Shown here piece by piece: positions 8,293 through 16,646 of a DNA stretch of 59,018 nucleotides (its first letter is position 1; every line of letters begins with the position of its first letter). The notes beneath the pieces are model-generated. The model was not told where the DNA came from, did no database searches, and worked only from the letters and a program-made list of their open reading frames with translations. Source of the DNA: Lacunisphaera sp. (lineage in GTDB: Bacteria; Verrucomicrobiota; Verrucomicrobiia; Opitutales; Opitutaceae); the NCBI GenBank assembly GCA_029945855.1, contig JAQSDJ010000048.1, positions 1 through 59,018 on the forward strand. Reading direction: 5' to 3'. The position numbers and the translations under genes are program-made.

Positions 8293-9380
8293 GGGTGGAC
8301 GGAAAGGGGGGCGCGCGCCTGGGTGGCGGTGCTGCGCGAGACCAGATACCGGGCGACGCGGTCGAGCGGCAGCTGGACCTGCGCCGCGCCGTTGTCGAAG
8401 GCGGCCTTCGGCATGCCGTAGACCACGCAGCTGGCCTCGTCCTGCGCAAAGGTAGCGGCGCCTTTTTGCCGGAGGCTGAGGAGACCGTCGGCGCCATCCT
8501 TGCCCATGCCGGTGAGGACGCCGGCTATGGTGTGGGGGCCGGCCCCGCAATCGGTGGCGGACTTGAAGAGCAGATCGACCGCGGGACGCTGGTGCCAGAC
8601 CTGCGGGCCGGTCACGACCCGGGCGCGATAGTGCTGGCCCGTCCACTGGAGCATCAGGTGGAAATTGCCCGGGGCGATGAGCGCGGTGCCCGGCAGGAGC
8701 AGATCGCCGTCCACCGCCTCGCGCACCTCGATCGCACAGAGCGTGTTGAGGCGGTCGGCAAAGGCCTTGGAGAAAGTCGCCGGGATGTGCTGCACGATGG
8801 CGATGCCCGGCAGGCTCGTGGGCAGTTCCGTGAGCACGTCGCGCAGCGCCTCGGTGCCGCCGGTGGAAGCGCCGAGCAGGAGGAGGGACCGCGGATGGCC
8901 GGCAAAGGTGCCGGGACCTTTCCCCCGGACGGCGGGAGCCGCGAGGACGGCCGCGCCCGGGCGCGCCGACCGCACCCGGGCGCGGGCGGCCGCCTTGACC
9001 TTGGCGATGAGCTGGGGCGCGAGGTCGCCGAACGAATAGGAACCGCTGGGCTTGCCCAGCACGTCGACGGCGCCGAGCCGCAGCGCCTCCAGCGCGCATT
9101 CGGAACCCTGCTGGGTGAGCGAACTCAGGACGATGACCGGCATCGGCTTCGCCTCCATCAGCAGGCGCAGGAAGGTGAGACCGTCCATCCGCGGCATCTC
9201 GAGGTCGAGCGTGATGACGTCCGGCGCGAGTTCCCGGAGCCGGTCGCGCGCCATGTAGGGATCGATCGCCGTGCCGACGACCTCGATCTCGGGATCGCTG
9301 GCCAGCGCCTCGCTGGCGAGCTTCCGGACGACGGCGGAGTCGTCGACGATGAGAACGCGGATTTTGCGCAGGGGCAGCAT
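8289..9380 (-). CDS. cheB: Chemotaxis response regulator protein-glutamate methylesterase CheB
   Basis: CheB removes methyl groups from chemoreceptors when phosphorylated by CheA. The receiver domain occupies about 7-125, with D59 in VITLDLEMPRMDG. A linker follows, and the esterase domain (about 163-355) carries the catalytic triad S172 in LLLGASTGGTEAL, H198 in IVQHIP and D295 in GVLTGMGKDGADG. The length of 363 residues is normal. The gene lies 2 nt after cheR and overlaps the downstream regulator gene by four bases, so it is in the middle of a tight operon. Confidence 0.97.
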   Translation of the reverse strand: MLPLRKIRVLIVDDSAVVRKLASEALASDPEIEVVGTAIDPYMARDRLRELAPDVITLDLEMPRMDGLTFLRLLMEAKPMPVIVLSSLTQQGSECALEALRLGAVDVLGKPSGSYSFGDLAPQLIAKVKAAARARVRSARPGAAVLAAPAVRGKGPGTFAGHPRSLLLLGASTGGTEALRDVLTELPTSLPGIAIVQHIPATFSKAFADRLNTLCAIEVREAVDGDLLLPGTALIAPGNFHLMLQWTGQHYRARVVTGPQVWHQRPAVDLLFKSATDCGAGPHTIAGVLTGMGKDGADGLLSLRQKGAATFAQDEASCVVYGMPKAAFDNGAAQVQLPLDRVARYLVSRSTATQARAPLSVHP

Positions 9381-9382
9381 GG

Positions 9383-10210
9383 TCAGGAGGCCGGGGGCCG
9401 GCGGTAGACGGCGGGTTTGACGATCTGGAGCGTGTGCTTGATGCCGGTGAGGCTCTCCGAATGCCCGACCAGCAGGTAGCCGCCGGGCACCAGGCGCCGG
9501 GTCAGCCGGGCGACCAGCTCCTCCTGCGTGGGGCGGTCGAAGTAGATCATCACATTGCGGCAGAAAATGACCTGGAACGTCGTGGCGAAGGGCGGCTCGC
9601 CCTCAAGCAGGTTGAGCTGGTGGAAGCTCACGTTGGCCGTGAGCGCGGATTTCACGCGGTAATTCCCCTCCTGCGGGCCGACGCCGCGCTGGAAATATTT
9701 CTGGATCGTCGCGCGCGGCATGCGCTCGACCACGTCGCTGCGGTAGATGGCGGCGCGCGCCTTGTCCAGGATCCGGTGGGAGATGTCCGTGGCCTCGATG
9801 TGCCAGGGCCAGCCCCCCGCCGGCAGGATCTCGGCCAGTGTGATCGCGAGCGAATACGGCTCCTCGCCGGAGGAGGACGCCGCGCTCCAGACCTCGAAGC
9901 GCGGCCAGCGCTCCAGGCGCTGCCGCGCCTGCATCTCGGGCAGGATGTGCGTCCGCAGGTAGTCGAAGTGGGCGTTCTCGCGGAAGAAAAACGTGTGGTT
10001 CGTCGAGATCGCGTCGATGAGGTGCGCGAGTTCCTCCCCGGCGTCGTGGCCCTGGAGCAGGTCGCAATAATCGCCGATGCTCGACAGCTGTGTCGCGCGG
10101 AGGCGCTTGCCGAGGCGGGCGGCCACGAGTTCCCGTTTGTCCGAGCTCAGGTGGATGCGGCTGTGCTCGTAAACGAGGGTGCGGATGAATTCGAACTCTT
10201 TGTCCCTCAT
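9383..10210 (-). CDS. cheR: Chemotaxis protein methyltransferase CheR
   Basis: S-adenosylmethionine-dependent methyltransferase acting on chemoreceptor glutamates. The protein has 275 residues: an all-helical N-terminal domain to about residue 75, then the catalytic domain with TNHTFFFREN (71-80), the SAM-binding VWSAASSSGEEPYSLAI (about 107-123) and IFCRNVMIYFDRP with GGYLLVGHSESL near the end. It is the first gene of the minus-strand chemotaxis operon. The ATG at 10210 is preceded at normal spacing by AGGGGA, one of the few Shine-Dalgarno-like sequences in the window, and by a sigma-28-like promoter. Confidence 0.97.
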   Translation of the reverse strand: MRDKEFEFIRTLVYEHSRIHLSSDKRELVAARLGKRLRATQLSSIGDYCDLLQGHDAGEELAHLIDAISTNHTFFFRENAHFDYLRTHILPEMQARQRLERWPRFEVWSAASSSGEEPYSLAITLAEILPAGGWPWHIEATDISHRILDKARAAIYRSDVVERMPRATIQKYFQRGVGPQEGNYRVKSALTANVSFHQLNLLEGEPPFATTFQVIFCRNVMIYFDRPTQEELVARLTRRLVPGGYLLVGHSESLTGIKHTLQIVKPAVYRRPPAS

Positions 10211-10225
10211 GAGGATTTTCCCCTG

Positions 10226-10252
10226 TTATCGGCTCAGGCCTGACCGAATGAA
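10226..10252 (-). promoter_or_regulatory. Sigma-28-like promoter for the cheR operon
   Basis: The minus strand carries GCCGATAA (10233 to 10226), identical to the sigma-28 -10 consensus. It is preceded at 15 nt by TTCA, a weak match to TAAA. The cheR ATG is only 15 nt beyond the -10 element, so the leader would be about 8-9 nt. The perfect -10 supports the call; the -35 is poor. Confidence 0.5.
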
Positions 10253-10353
10253 GTCGCCGAAGGTAAATATCGGCACGGCCGCACTCGGCAAAATCTGCCT
10301 GCTCCGATCCCGCAGGCCGCAGCCGGGCCCGGATCCGGTCGGCCCGGCCACGG

Positions 10354-10366
10354 AGTTAATTATATC
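10354..10366 (+). promoter_or_regulatory. AT-rich AGTT box upstream of the flgB sigma-54 promoter
   Basis: AGTTAATTATATC is an island of A/T in very GC-rich DNA. Its AGTT lies 52 bp upstream of the TGGC of the flgB promoter. Similar boxes stand 48-49 bp upstream in front of flhB and flgF. Candidate for IHF-type bending or activator binding (inference). Confidence 0.4.
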
Positions 10367-10405
10367 TCACTTCGCCCGAGCGGTTTGCAGCCCCACCCTC
10401 GCGGC

Positions 10406-10421
10406 TGGCACGAACCCTGAT
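10406..10421 (+). promoter_or_regulatory. Sigma-54 promoter for the flgB operon
   Basis: TGGCACG at 10406-10412, a 4-nt spacer and CTGAT at 10417-10421 compare with the consensus TGGCACG-N4-TTGCW. The -24 element is perfect; the -12 element has two mismatches. The predicted start of transcription is about 4 nt before the flgB ATG, the same geometry as at flgF. Confidence 0.65.
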
Positions 10422-10435
10422 TACAGGCCCGCATC

Positions 10436-10822
10436 ATGATCGACCCGTTGTTCCCCGCCGGCAATTACCAGATGGCGCTCAAGCTATTGGATGCGGCGGC
10501 TCTGCGGCAGGAGGCGATCGCGGCGAACATCGCCAATGCCGACACCCCGGGCTATCGCCGCCTCGATATCGCGCCGGACTTCGCCGAGCAGCTCAAGGCC
10601 CGCGTCACCAGCGGCGAGCTTTCCCGCACCGCCGACTCCCTCCAGCCCCGGCTCACCGAGGATGTCCACGCGCGCACCGTGCGCCCCGACGGCAACACCG
10701 TCGAGATCGAGCACGAGCTGCTCGTCATGAACCGCAACGCGGTGGAATACCAGTATCTCACCGAGCTCGTTTCCCGCAACATCAAGCAGCTCAAGCTGGC
10801 GATCTCCGGCCGCAACCTCTGA
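10436..10822 (+). CDS. flgB: Flagellar basal-body rod protein FlgB
   Basis: Proximal rod subunit (128 residues), first gene of the large flagellar operon. The family signature RQEAIAANIANADTPGYRR is present near the N-terminus, and the C-terminal helix (ELVSRNIKQLKLAISGRN) has the usual rod-protein form. A second possible start is Met13. The ATG at 10436 is preferred because its distance from the sigma-54 promoter equals that at flgF. No Shine-Dalgarno sequence is visible. flgC and fliE follow, the normal rod and MS-ring connection module. Confidence 0.95.
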   Translation: MIDPLFPAGNYQMALKLLDAAALRQEAIAANIANADTPGYRRLDIAPDFAEQLKARVTSGELSRTADSLQPRLTEDVHARTVRPDGNTVEIEHELLVMNRNAVEYQYLTELVSRNIKQLKLAISGRNL

Positions 10823-10836
10823 GCCTCCCCGCCCTC

Positions 10837-11250
10837 ATGAACCTCATCTCCGGCATCGACGTCACTTCGGGCGCCCTCGCGGCGCAAAAAATGCGGCTTG
10901 ATATTGTCGCGCAAAACATCGCCAACGCCCAAGCCACCCGCACCCCCGAGGGCGGCCCCTACAAGCGGCAGATCGTCTCCTTCGAGACCGAGCTGGTGAA
11001 ACGCGCCGGCGGCACCTCGCTCCCGACCGTCCATGTCGCCGGCATCACCGCCGACCGCACGCCCGGCGAACAGGTCTACAACCCCCAGCATCCCGACGCC
11101 GGCGCCGACGGGCTCGTCCAGATGCCCAACGTCAACCTTTCCTACGAGATGGTCGACCTCATCACGGCCTCCCGCTCCTACGAGGCCAACCTCTCCGTCG
11201 TGAAGAACGCCCGCAACCTCGCGCTGAAGGCCCTCGAGATCGGCAAGTAA
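10837..11250 (+). CDS. flgC: Flagellar basal-body rod protein FlgC
   Basis: Rod subunit of 137 residues. The N-terminus has the rod/hook pattern DVTSGALAAQKMRLDIVAQNIANAQATRT. The middle contains GEQVYNPQHPDAGADGLVQMPNVNLSYEMVDLITASRSYEANL, the strongly conserved FlgC C-terminal motif with NPxHPDA and the SRSYEAN helix. It lies 14 nt after flgB and 27 nt before fliE. The start follows a C-rich leader without a Shine-Dalgarno sequence. Confidence 0.97.
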   Translation: MNLISGIDVTSGALAAQKMRLDIVAQNIANAQATRTPEGGPYKRQIVSFETELVKRAGGTSLPTVHVAGITADRTPGEQVYNPQHPDAGADGLVQMPNVNLSYEMVDLITASRSYEANLSVVKNARNLALKALEIGK

Positions 11251-11277
11251 ACCTCCCGGCCCCCACCCCGCTTTCCC

Positions 11278-11622
11278 ATGTCGCCCATCGGTTCCGTCTA
11301 TCCCACCGCCAATGCCGCCACCCTCGGCCGGGTCGACGCTCCCCTGCCCAAGGGGCTGTCCGGCCTCCTCGCCCCCGGCCAGGCCGGGGCCACCCCGGGC
11401 CCGGAAGGTTTCGGCCGCATGCTCGACGGTCTCGTCGCCACCGTCGACGCCAAGCAGGACCAGGCGGCCGAGCTCACCCGCCAGGTGCTCCTCGGTGATT
11501 CGGACCAGATCCACCAGTCCGTCATCGCCATGCAGGAGGCCTCCGTCGCTTTCAGCCTGATGGTCGAGGTGCGCAACAAGCTCGTCGAATCCTATCAGGA
11601 ACTCATGCGCATGCAGGTATGA
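11278..11622 (+). CDS. fliE: Flagellar hook-basal body complex protein FliE
   Basis: Small adaptor (114 residues) between the MS ring and the rod. The N-terminal third is low complexity (Pro/Gly/Ala), as usual. The conserved part is C-terminal: FGRMLDGLVATVDAKQDQAAELTRQVLLGDSDQIHQSVIAMQEASVAFSLMVEVRNKLVESYQELMRMQV, read as family motifs DSDQIHQ, MQEASVAF and VRNKLVESYQELMRM. It stands between flgC and fliF in canonical order. Confidence 0.94.
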   Translation: MSPIGSVYPTANAATLGRVDAPLPKGLSGLLAPGQAGATPGPEGFGRMLDGLVATVDAKQDQAAELTRQVLLGDSDQIHQSVIAMQEASVAFSLMVEVRNKLVESYQELMRMQV

Positions 11623-11650
11623 GCCCGCCGCCTGCCGCTGACCCCGTTTC

Positions 11651-13249
11651 ATGAAAAATTTCGCCTCATCCCTCGTCGCCCTCTGGACGCAGCTCGGTCT
11701 CAACCAGCGCGTGTCGCTGGTTGTCGCCACCGTCGCGGTCGTGGCCGGACTGGTCGCCGTCGTCCTCTGGTCGCACCGCCCCGACTACCAGCTGCTTTAC
11801 GCGCGCCTCGGCGACAAGGACTCCGCCGCCATCATCGGCTACCTGCAGACGCAAAACATCCCGCACCAGATCGCCGCCGGCGGCTCCGCCGTCCAGGTGC
11901 CCGCCGACCAGGTCTACAAGCTCCGCATGGACCTCGCGAGCAAGGGCCTGCCCGGGGGCGACGGCGTGGGCTTTGAGATCTTCGACAAGGGCCAGTTCGG
12001 CCTCTCCGACTTCGTGCAGCGCACCAACTACCTCCGCGCGCTGCAGGGCGAGCTCGCCCGCACCATCTCCCAGCTCGCCGGCGTCCGCGCCGCGCGCGTG
12101 ATGATCGTCCAGCCCGAGAACCGCCTCCTCCTCACCGACCAGGGCGTCAAGGCCACCGCCTCCGTCTTCGTCGACATGGGCGGCAGCCGGCTCGAGACCG
12201 ATCAGGTCAACGCCATCCGCCATCTCGTCGCCAACGCCGTGCAGGGCCTCGGCCCGGACCAGGTCGCCATCGTCGACAACCGCGGCCGCGTGCTGTCCGA
12301 GGAACTGAAGCAGGATCCCACCCTGGGCAGCGCCACCTCCCAGATGCGCTACAAGCAGCAGGTCGAGGATTACCTGGCCAAGAAGGTCGAGTCCATGCTC
12401 GCCACCGTGATCGGCCCCGGCAACGCCGTCGTGCGCGTCTCGGCCGAGATCGACACCGAGGCCACCACGCTGCAGTCCGAGAAATACGACCCCGAGGGCC
12501 AGGTCGTCCGCTCCCAGACCGCGACAGAGGACGTCACCAATTCCAGCGAGACCCGCAGCACCGGCGGCGCGACCGGGGTCAGCGCCAACGTGCCCGAAAA
12601 GGCCACCGGCGACTCGGCGGCCCCGCGCCCGGCCTCCGTCAGCGAGCAGAACCGCAAGAACCGCACCACCACCTACGAGATCAACCGGATCACGACCAAC
12701 ACCACGCGGGCGCCCGGCACGATCCGCAATGTCACCGCGTCCGTCCTCATCGCCCCCCGCTTCGCCGCCCCGCCGGCCGGCACCGCGCCCGGCACGCCGC
12801 CCGCCGCGCAGAAACGCACGCCGGAGGAGCTCAACGCCCTGCGGCAGGTCGTCGTCAACGCCCTCGGCCTCAAGCCCGCCGCCGGCCAGCCGCTCGAGGC
12901 CCTCGTCGCCCTCCAGGAAATGACCTTCGCCGCCGAGCCCGTCTCCGAGCAGGTCCAGGCCATCCAGCAGGAAAACCGCCTGCAGGGCTGGTTTGAGACC
13001 GCCCGCCAGTGGACCGCGCTCATCGCGGCCGGGGCTGTGCTCCTGATCTTCCTGCGCGTGCTCTCGAAACAGAAGCCCGAGCCCGTGCCGGTCGAGATCC
13101 TCGCCATGCCCGGCGACCTCGCCGCCCGCACCCTGCAGAACGGCAGCGCCGTCACCCCCGAGATGCTCAACCAGCTCATCCGCCAGAAACCCGCCAACAT
13201 CGGCACCGCCCTCCGTGACTGGGTCGGCGCCCCCGGCACCAAGAACTGA
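11651..13249 (+). CDS. fliF: Flagellar MS-ring protein FliF
   Basis: Forms the MS ring in the inner membrane. The 532 residues include a first membrane helix (about 22-43), the YscJ/FliF ring-building domain (RPDYQLLYARLGDKDSAAII, then LARTISQLAGVRAARVMIVQP), the FliF C-terminal domain with AIVDNRGRVLSE, a low-complexity periplasmic loop (about 285-350, TTTYEINRITTNT), and a second membrane helix at about 455-473. The short cytoplasmic tail that binds FliG ends with MLNQLIRQKPANIGTALRDWV. The next gene is fliG, 8 nt downstream. Confidence 0.97.
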   Translation: MKNFASSLVALWTQLGLNQRVSLVVATVAVVAGLVAVVLWSHRPDYQLLYARLGDKDSAAIIGYLQTQNIPHQIAAGGSAVQVPADQVYKLRMDLASKGLPGGDGVGFEIFDKGQFGLSDFVQRTNYLRALQGELARTISQLAGVRAARVMIVQPENRLLLTDQGVKATASVFVDMGGSRLETDQVNAIRHLVANAVQGLGPDQVAIVDNRGRVLSEELKQDPTLGSATSQMRYKQQVEDYLAKKVESMLATVIGPGNAVVRVSAEIDTEATTLQSEKYDPEGQVVRSQTATEDVTNSSETRSTGGATGVSANVPEKATGDSAAPRPASVSEQNRKNRTTTYEINRITTNTTRAPGTIRNVTASVLIAPRFAAPPAGTAPGTPPAAQKRTPEELNALRQVVVNALGLKPAAGQPLEALVALQEMTFAAEPVSEQVQAIQQENRLQGWFETARQWTALIAAGAVLLIFLRVLSKQKPEPVPVEILAMPGDLAARTLQNGSAVTPEMLNQLIRQKPANIGTALRDWVGAPGTKN

Positions 13250-13257
13250 CCCACCCC

Positions 13258-14274
13258 ATGGCCGACATCGACTACGCCAAGCTCTCCCGCCAGCAGAAGC
13301 TCGCCATCTTTCTCATCTGCGTCGGGCCCGAGTCCGCCGCCGAGGTGCTGAAGCATTTCGACGACACCGAGATCGAGCAGCTCTGCCGCGAGATGTCCGG
13401 CTTCCCGGTTGTCACCGAGAGCGTGCAGAAGCTCGCCATGGAGGAGTTCTCCAGCGTCGTGGCCTCCAGCGTCAATTCCGCGCTCGGCGGCCTGCCCTAC
13501 GCGCAGCGCACCCTCGAGATCGCCAAGGGCGACTACAAGGCCTCCTCCATCATCGGCCGCGTCGGCCCCGTCGGCACCTCCGTCGATGTCATCAAGGACA
13601 TCTCCGAGATGGAGGGCCGCCAGATCTTCAACCTGATCAAGCACGAGCAGCCGCAGACCATCTCCTTCGTCCTCTCCTACCTCGATCCCGGCAAGGCCAG
13701 CGAAGTCTTCGCCCTGCTCAGCCCCGAACTGCGCGAGGAGGTCATCGAGCGCCTCGGCACCATCGAGTCCACCTCGCTCGAGCTCGTCGGCAAGATCGCG
13801 CGCTCGCTCGGCCGGCATTTCGACACCAAGGTCCGCCCCTCCTTCCACCACAGCGGCGGCGTCCGCGCGGTCGCCGGCCTGCTCAACCAGCTCGACAAGG
13901 ACATGTCGAAGACCCTCCTCGCCCGCATCGAGGAGCGCAACGCCACCCTTGGCGCGGCGATCCGCAAGAAGCTCTTCAGCTTCGAGGATCTCAGCCGCCT
14001 CGCCTCCGCCGACCTCCAGCGCGTGCTGCGCGAGGTCGACTCCTCCAACCTCGCCATCTCGATGAAGTCCGCCAGCGAGTCCCTCCGCGAAAAGATCTAC
14101 GCCGGCCTCTCCAAGCGCGCCGCCGAGAGCCTGCGCGAGGAAATCGAGCTCCTCGGGCCTGTCCGCCTCAAGGACGTCGAGGCCGCGCAGGACGTCATCA
14201 TCCAGACGGTTCGCAAGCTCGAGGAGGAGGGCCAGATCTCCCTCGATTCCGAACAGCAGGCCCTCGTGGCCTGA
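13258..14274 (+). CDS. fliG: Flagellar motor switch protein FliG
   Basis: Rotor protein that takes up torque from MotA (338 residues, normal length). The N-terminal FliF-binding domain has SRQQKLAIFLICVGPESAAEVLKHF. The middle domain has the EHPQ-type motif as HEQPQTISFVLSYLD (His replaced by Gln, as in many homologues). The C-terminal domain, LFSFEDLSRLASADLQRVLREVDSSNLAISMKSAS, carries the charged torque helix. The order fliF-fliG-fliH-fliI is canonical, with gaps of about 10 nt. Confidence 0.97.
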   Translation: MADIDYAKLSRQQKLAIFLICVGPESAAEVLKHFDDTEIEQLCREMSGFPVVTESVQKLAMEEFSSVVASSVNSALGGLPYAQRTLEIAKGDYKASSIIGRVGPVGTSVDVIKDISEMEGRQIFNLIKHEQPQTISFVLSYLDPGKASEVFALLSPELREEVIERLGTIESTSLELVGKIARSLGRHFDTKVRPSFHHSGGVRAVAGLLNQLDKDMSKTLLARIEERNATLGAAIRKKLFSFEDLSRLASADLQRVLREVDSSNLAISMKSASESLREKIYAGLSKRAAESLREEIELLGPVRLKDVEAAQDVIIQTVRKLEEEGQISLDSEQQALVA

Positions 14275-14284
14275 CCCCGCCGCC

Positions 14285-14866
14285 ATGGCCTTCGCCCAGC
14301 TCATCGCCTTCCACCGCCCGCTCGCCGGCGCCGCGCTGCCCGGGGCGGCCGGGCGGACTCTCACCGAGACCGAGCTCGCGGCGAAACTCCAGGAAGCCTA
14401 CCGCGCGGGCGTCGACGCCGCCCGCGCCTCCGCCGACCAGCAGATGGTCGAGGCCCGCGCCGAGCTGGCCGAGCTCAGCGAGGGCGTCCTCCACAAGCTC
14501 GCCGCCCACGAGCCCGCGCTGCTGGCCCAGGTGCGCGATGCCCTGCCCAGCCTCGCCGTCGAGATCTCCAAGCGCCTGCTGGTGGGCTACGAGCCGCCGG
14601 CCGAGATGGTCGGGCATCTGTGCCGCGACGCCCTCGAACAGCTCTTCCCCGAGCGCGAGGGCCTCGAACTCTCCCTCTGCCCGCGCGACGCCACCCTGCT
14701 GGCCTCCCTCAATCCCGACTGGCTCACGCGTTATCCCGGCATCGTGGTCCGGCCCGACCCGGCGCTGGTGCCCGGCGACTGCCTCGTGCGCTCCCGCTTC
14801 GGCCTGACCGACGCCCGGCAGGCCACCAAGCTGGCCGCCCTCGCCCATTCCCTCACCGGCAGCTGA
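14285..14866 (+). CDS. fliH: Flagellar export ATPase regulator FliH
   Basis: 193 residues, FliH/YscL-like stator of the export ATPase. The N-terminal half is helical and charged (LTETELAAKLQEAYRAGVDAA). The C-terminal half has the V-ATPase subunit E-like fold with VEISKRLLVGYEPPAEMVGHLCRDAL and ending VRSRFGLTDARQATKLAAL. Sequence conservation in this family is low; the position between fliG and fliI makes the call secure. Confidence 0.88.
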   Translation: MAFAQLIAFHRPLAGAALPGAAGRTLTETELAAKLQEAYRAGVDAARASADQQMVEARAELAELSEGVLHKLAAHEPALLAQVRDALPSLAVEISKRLLVGYEPPAEMVGHLCRDALEQLFPEREGLELSLCPRDATLLASLNPDWLTRYPGIVVRPDPALVPGDCLVRSRFGLTDARQATKLAALAHSLTGS

Positions 14867-14871
14867 TCCCC

Positions 14872-16194
14872 ATGGTCTCCACCGTCGCCCCCCTCGTTGA
14901 CATCCTCCGCACCCAGGTGCGGCACGCCCCCGCGGTGCAGCGCGTCGGCGCCGTGATCGGGGTGACGGGGCTCATCATCGAGTCGGAGGGCCCCAACGTC
15001 GGGCTGGGCGAGCTGTGCAATGTCCGCTCGACGCGTTCCGATTTTTCCGTTCGCGCGGAGGTCGTCGGCTTCCGCGAGCACCGCGTGCTCCTCATGCCGC
15101 TGGGCGACACCTCCGGGCTGCACGTCGGCTGCGAGGTCGCCGCCGCGGCCCGGCCGCCGTTGCCGCGGCCCGGCCCCGAGCTGCTCGGCCGCGTGCTCGA
15201 CGCGCTCGGCCGCCCCTGCGACGGGAAGGGCCTGCTGCCCGTCGACCGCCTGGAGCGCAGCTCCGCCCCGCCGCACCCGCTGCGCCGCCAGCGCATCCGC
15301 GAGGCGCTCGCGACCGGCGTGCGCGCGCTCGACACCTTCATCCCCCTCGGCCGCGGCCAGCGCCTCGGCCTCTTCGCCGGCTCCGGCGTCGGCAAGTCCA
15401 CTCTCCTCGGCATGATCGCCCGCAGCTGCGCGGCGGACGTGATCGTCGTCGGCCTCGTGGGCGAGCGCGGCCGCGAGGTGCGCGAGTTCATCGAGAAGGA
15501 CCTGGGGCCCGAGGGCATGAAACGCTCGGTCGTGGTCGTCGCGACCTCGGACACGCCCGCCCCGCTGCGGCTGCGCGCCGCGTTCACCGCCACCGCCATC
15601 GCCGAGGCCTACCGGGACGAGGGCAAGAATGTCATGCTGCTGATGGACTCGGTCACCCGCTTCGCCATGGCGCAGCGCGAGATCGGCCTGGCCATCGGCG
15701 AGCCGCCCGCGACGCGGGGCTACACCCCCTCGGTCTTCGCCATGCTGCCGCGCCTGCTCGAGCGCTCCGGCGCCGGCGAGACCGGCGCCATCACCGCCCT
15801 CTACACCGTGCTGGTCGAGGGCGACGACATGAACGAGCCCGTGGCCGACGCCGTCCGCGGCATCCTCGACGGCCATCTCGTGCTCTCGCGCTCGCTCGCG
15901 CACTTCAACCACTATCCCGCCATCGACGTGCTTGAGAGCGTGAGCCGCCTGACCAACGACATCTGCAGCCCCCCGGAGGTCGCCGCCGCGGCGAAGGCCC
16001 GCGAGCACCTCGCGCTCTACCGGAAGAACGAGGACCTCGTCTCCATCGGCGCCTACCAGAAGGGCGCCAACCCCGCCCTCGACCGGGCGGTCGCGCTGCA
16101 GGAACCGCTTCGCCAGTTTCTCCGCCAGGGGGTGCACGAGCAGACCCCCCGGCCGGAGAGTTTTTCCCTGCTCGGCAAAATCCTCGCGCCATGA
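14872..16194 (+). CDS. fliI: Flagellum-specific ATP synthase FliI
   Basis: ATPase of the flagellar type III export gate (440 residues). Walker A is in GLFAGSGVGKSTLLGMIAR, Walker B in KNVMLLMDSVTRFAMAQREI, with the conserved GEPPATRGYTPSVFAMLPRLLER and the C-terminal part DAVRGILDGHLVLSRSLAHFNHYPAIDVLES typical of FliI. The ATG at 14872 is the start 5 nt after the fliH stop; the open frame continues upstream through fliH but is not homologous. Its last codons overlap fliJ. Confidence 0.97.
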   Translation: MVSTVAPLVDILRTQVRHAPAVQRVGAVIGVTGLIIESEGPNVGLGELCNVRSTRSDFSVRAEVVGFREHRVLLMPLGDTSGLHVGCEVAAAARPPLPRPGPELLGRVLDALGRPCDGKGLLPVDRLERSSAPPHPLRRQRIREALATGVRALDTFIPLGRGQRLGLFAGSGVGKSTLLGMIARSCAADVIVVGLVGERGREVREFIEKDLGPEGMKRSVVVVATSDTPAPLRLRAAFTATAIAEAYRDEGKNVMLLMDSVTRFAMAQREIGLAIGEPPATRGYTPSVFAMLPRLLERSGAGETGAITALYTVLVEGDDMNEPVADAVRGILDGHLVLSRSLAHFNHYPAIDVLESVSRLTNDICSPPEVAAAAKAREHLALYRKNEDLVSIGAYQKGANPALDRAVALQEPLRQFLRQGVHEQTPRPESFSLLGKILAP

Positions 16195-16646
16195 AACGTT
16201 TCTCCTTCTCCCTCCGTTCGGTGGCCGTGCTCCGGGGCCACCGCGAACAGCTCGCCCGCGACGTCTTCGCCGCCTCCGTCCACGCCTACGTCCAGGCCGA
16301 GGAACACCTCGCCCTCGTCCGCGCCCAGATCGCCGACCTCGGGCGGGTGCTGGCCGCCGGCCGCAGCGGGACCTTCCTCGCCGCCGACGCCGCCGCCCTC
16401 TTCCGCGTCTACCGCTCCGTCAGCGCCGCCGAGATGACCTCCGAGCGCGACGTCATCGAGAAGCGCGACGTGATGAAGCGGCGCCGCGCCGAATACCTCG
16501 AGGCCAACCGCCAGCTCAAGATCGTCCGCCAGCTCGAGGACAAGGCCCGCGCCCGCCATCGGGCCGAGACCCTGCGCCACGAACAGGCCGAGCTCGATGA
16601 TTTCGCCGGCTTCCGGGCCGCCCGCCCCTCCCTCCTTCCGTCATGA
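16191..16646 (+). CDS. fliJ: Flagellar export protein FliJ
   Basis: 151-residue protein predicted to be two long antiparallel helices, the hallmark of FliJ, which couples the FliI hexamer to FlhA. The start MKRFSFSLRSVAVLRGHREQLARDVFAA matches the family N-terminus. The rest is rich in Arg, Glu and Ala (EKRDVMKRRRAEYLEANRQLK). It overlaps fliI by four bases (ATGA) and the next gene likewise, so the three are translationally coupled. Confidence 0.85.
   Translation: MKRFSFSLRSVAVLRGHREQLARDVFAASVHAYVQAEEHLALVRAQIADLGRVLAAGRSGTFLAADAAALFRVYRSVSAAEMTSERDVIEKRDVMKRRRAEYLEANRQLKIVRQLEDKARARHRAETLRHEQAELDDFAGFRAARPSLLPS

Noticed and set aside
10359-10364. Perfect TATAAT on the minus strand upstream of cheR
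   Set aside because: No -35 element at 16-18 nt, and 150 nt from the gene. It coincides with the AT box that recurs at the other sigma-54 promoters.
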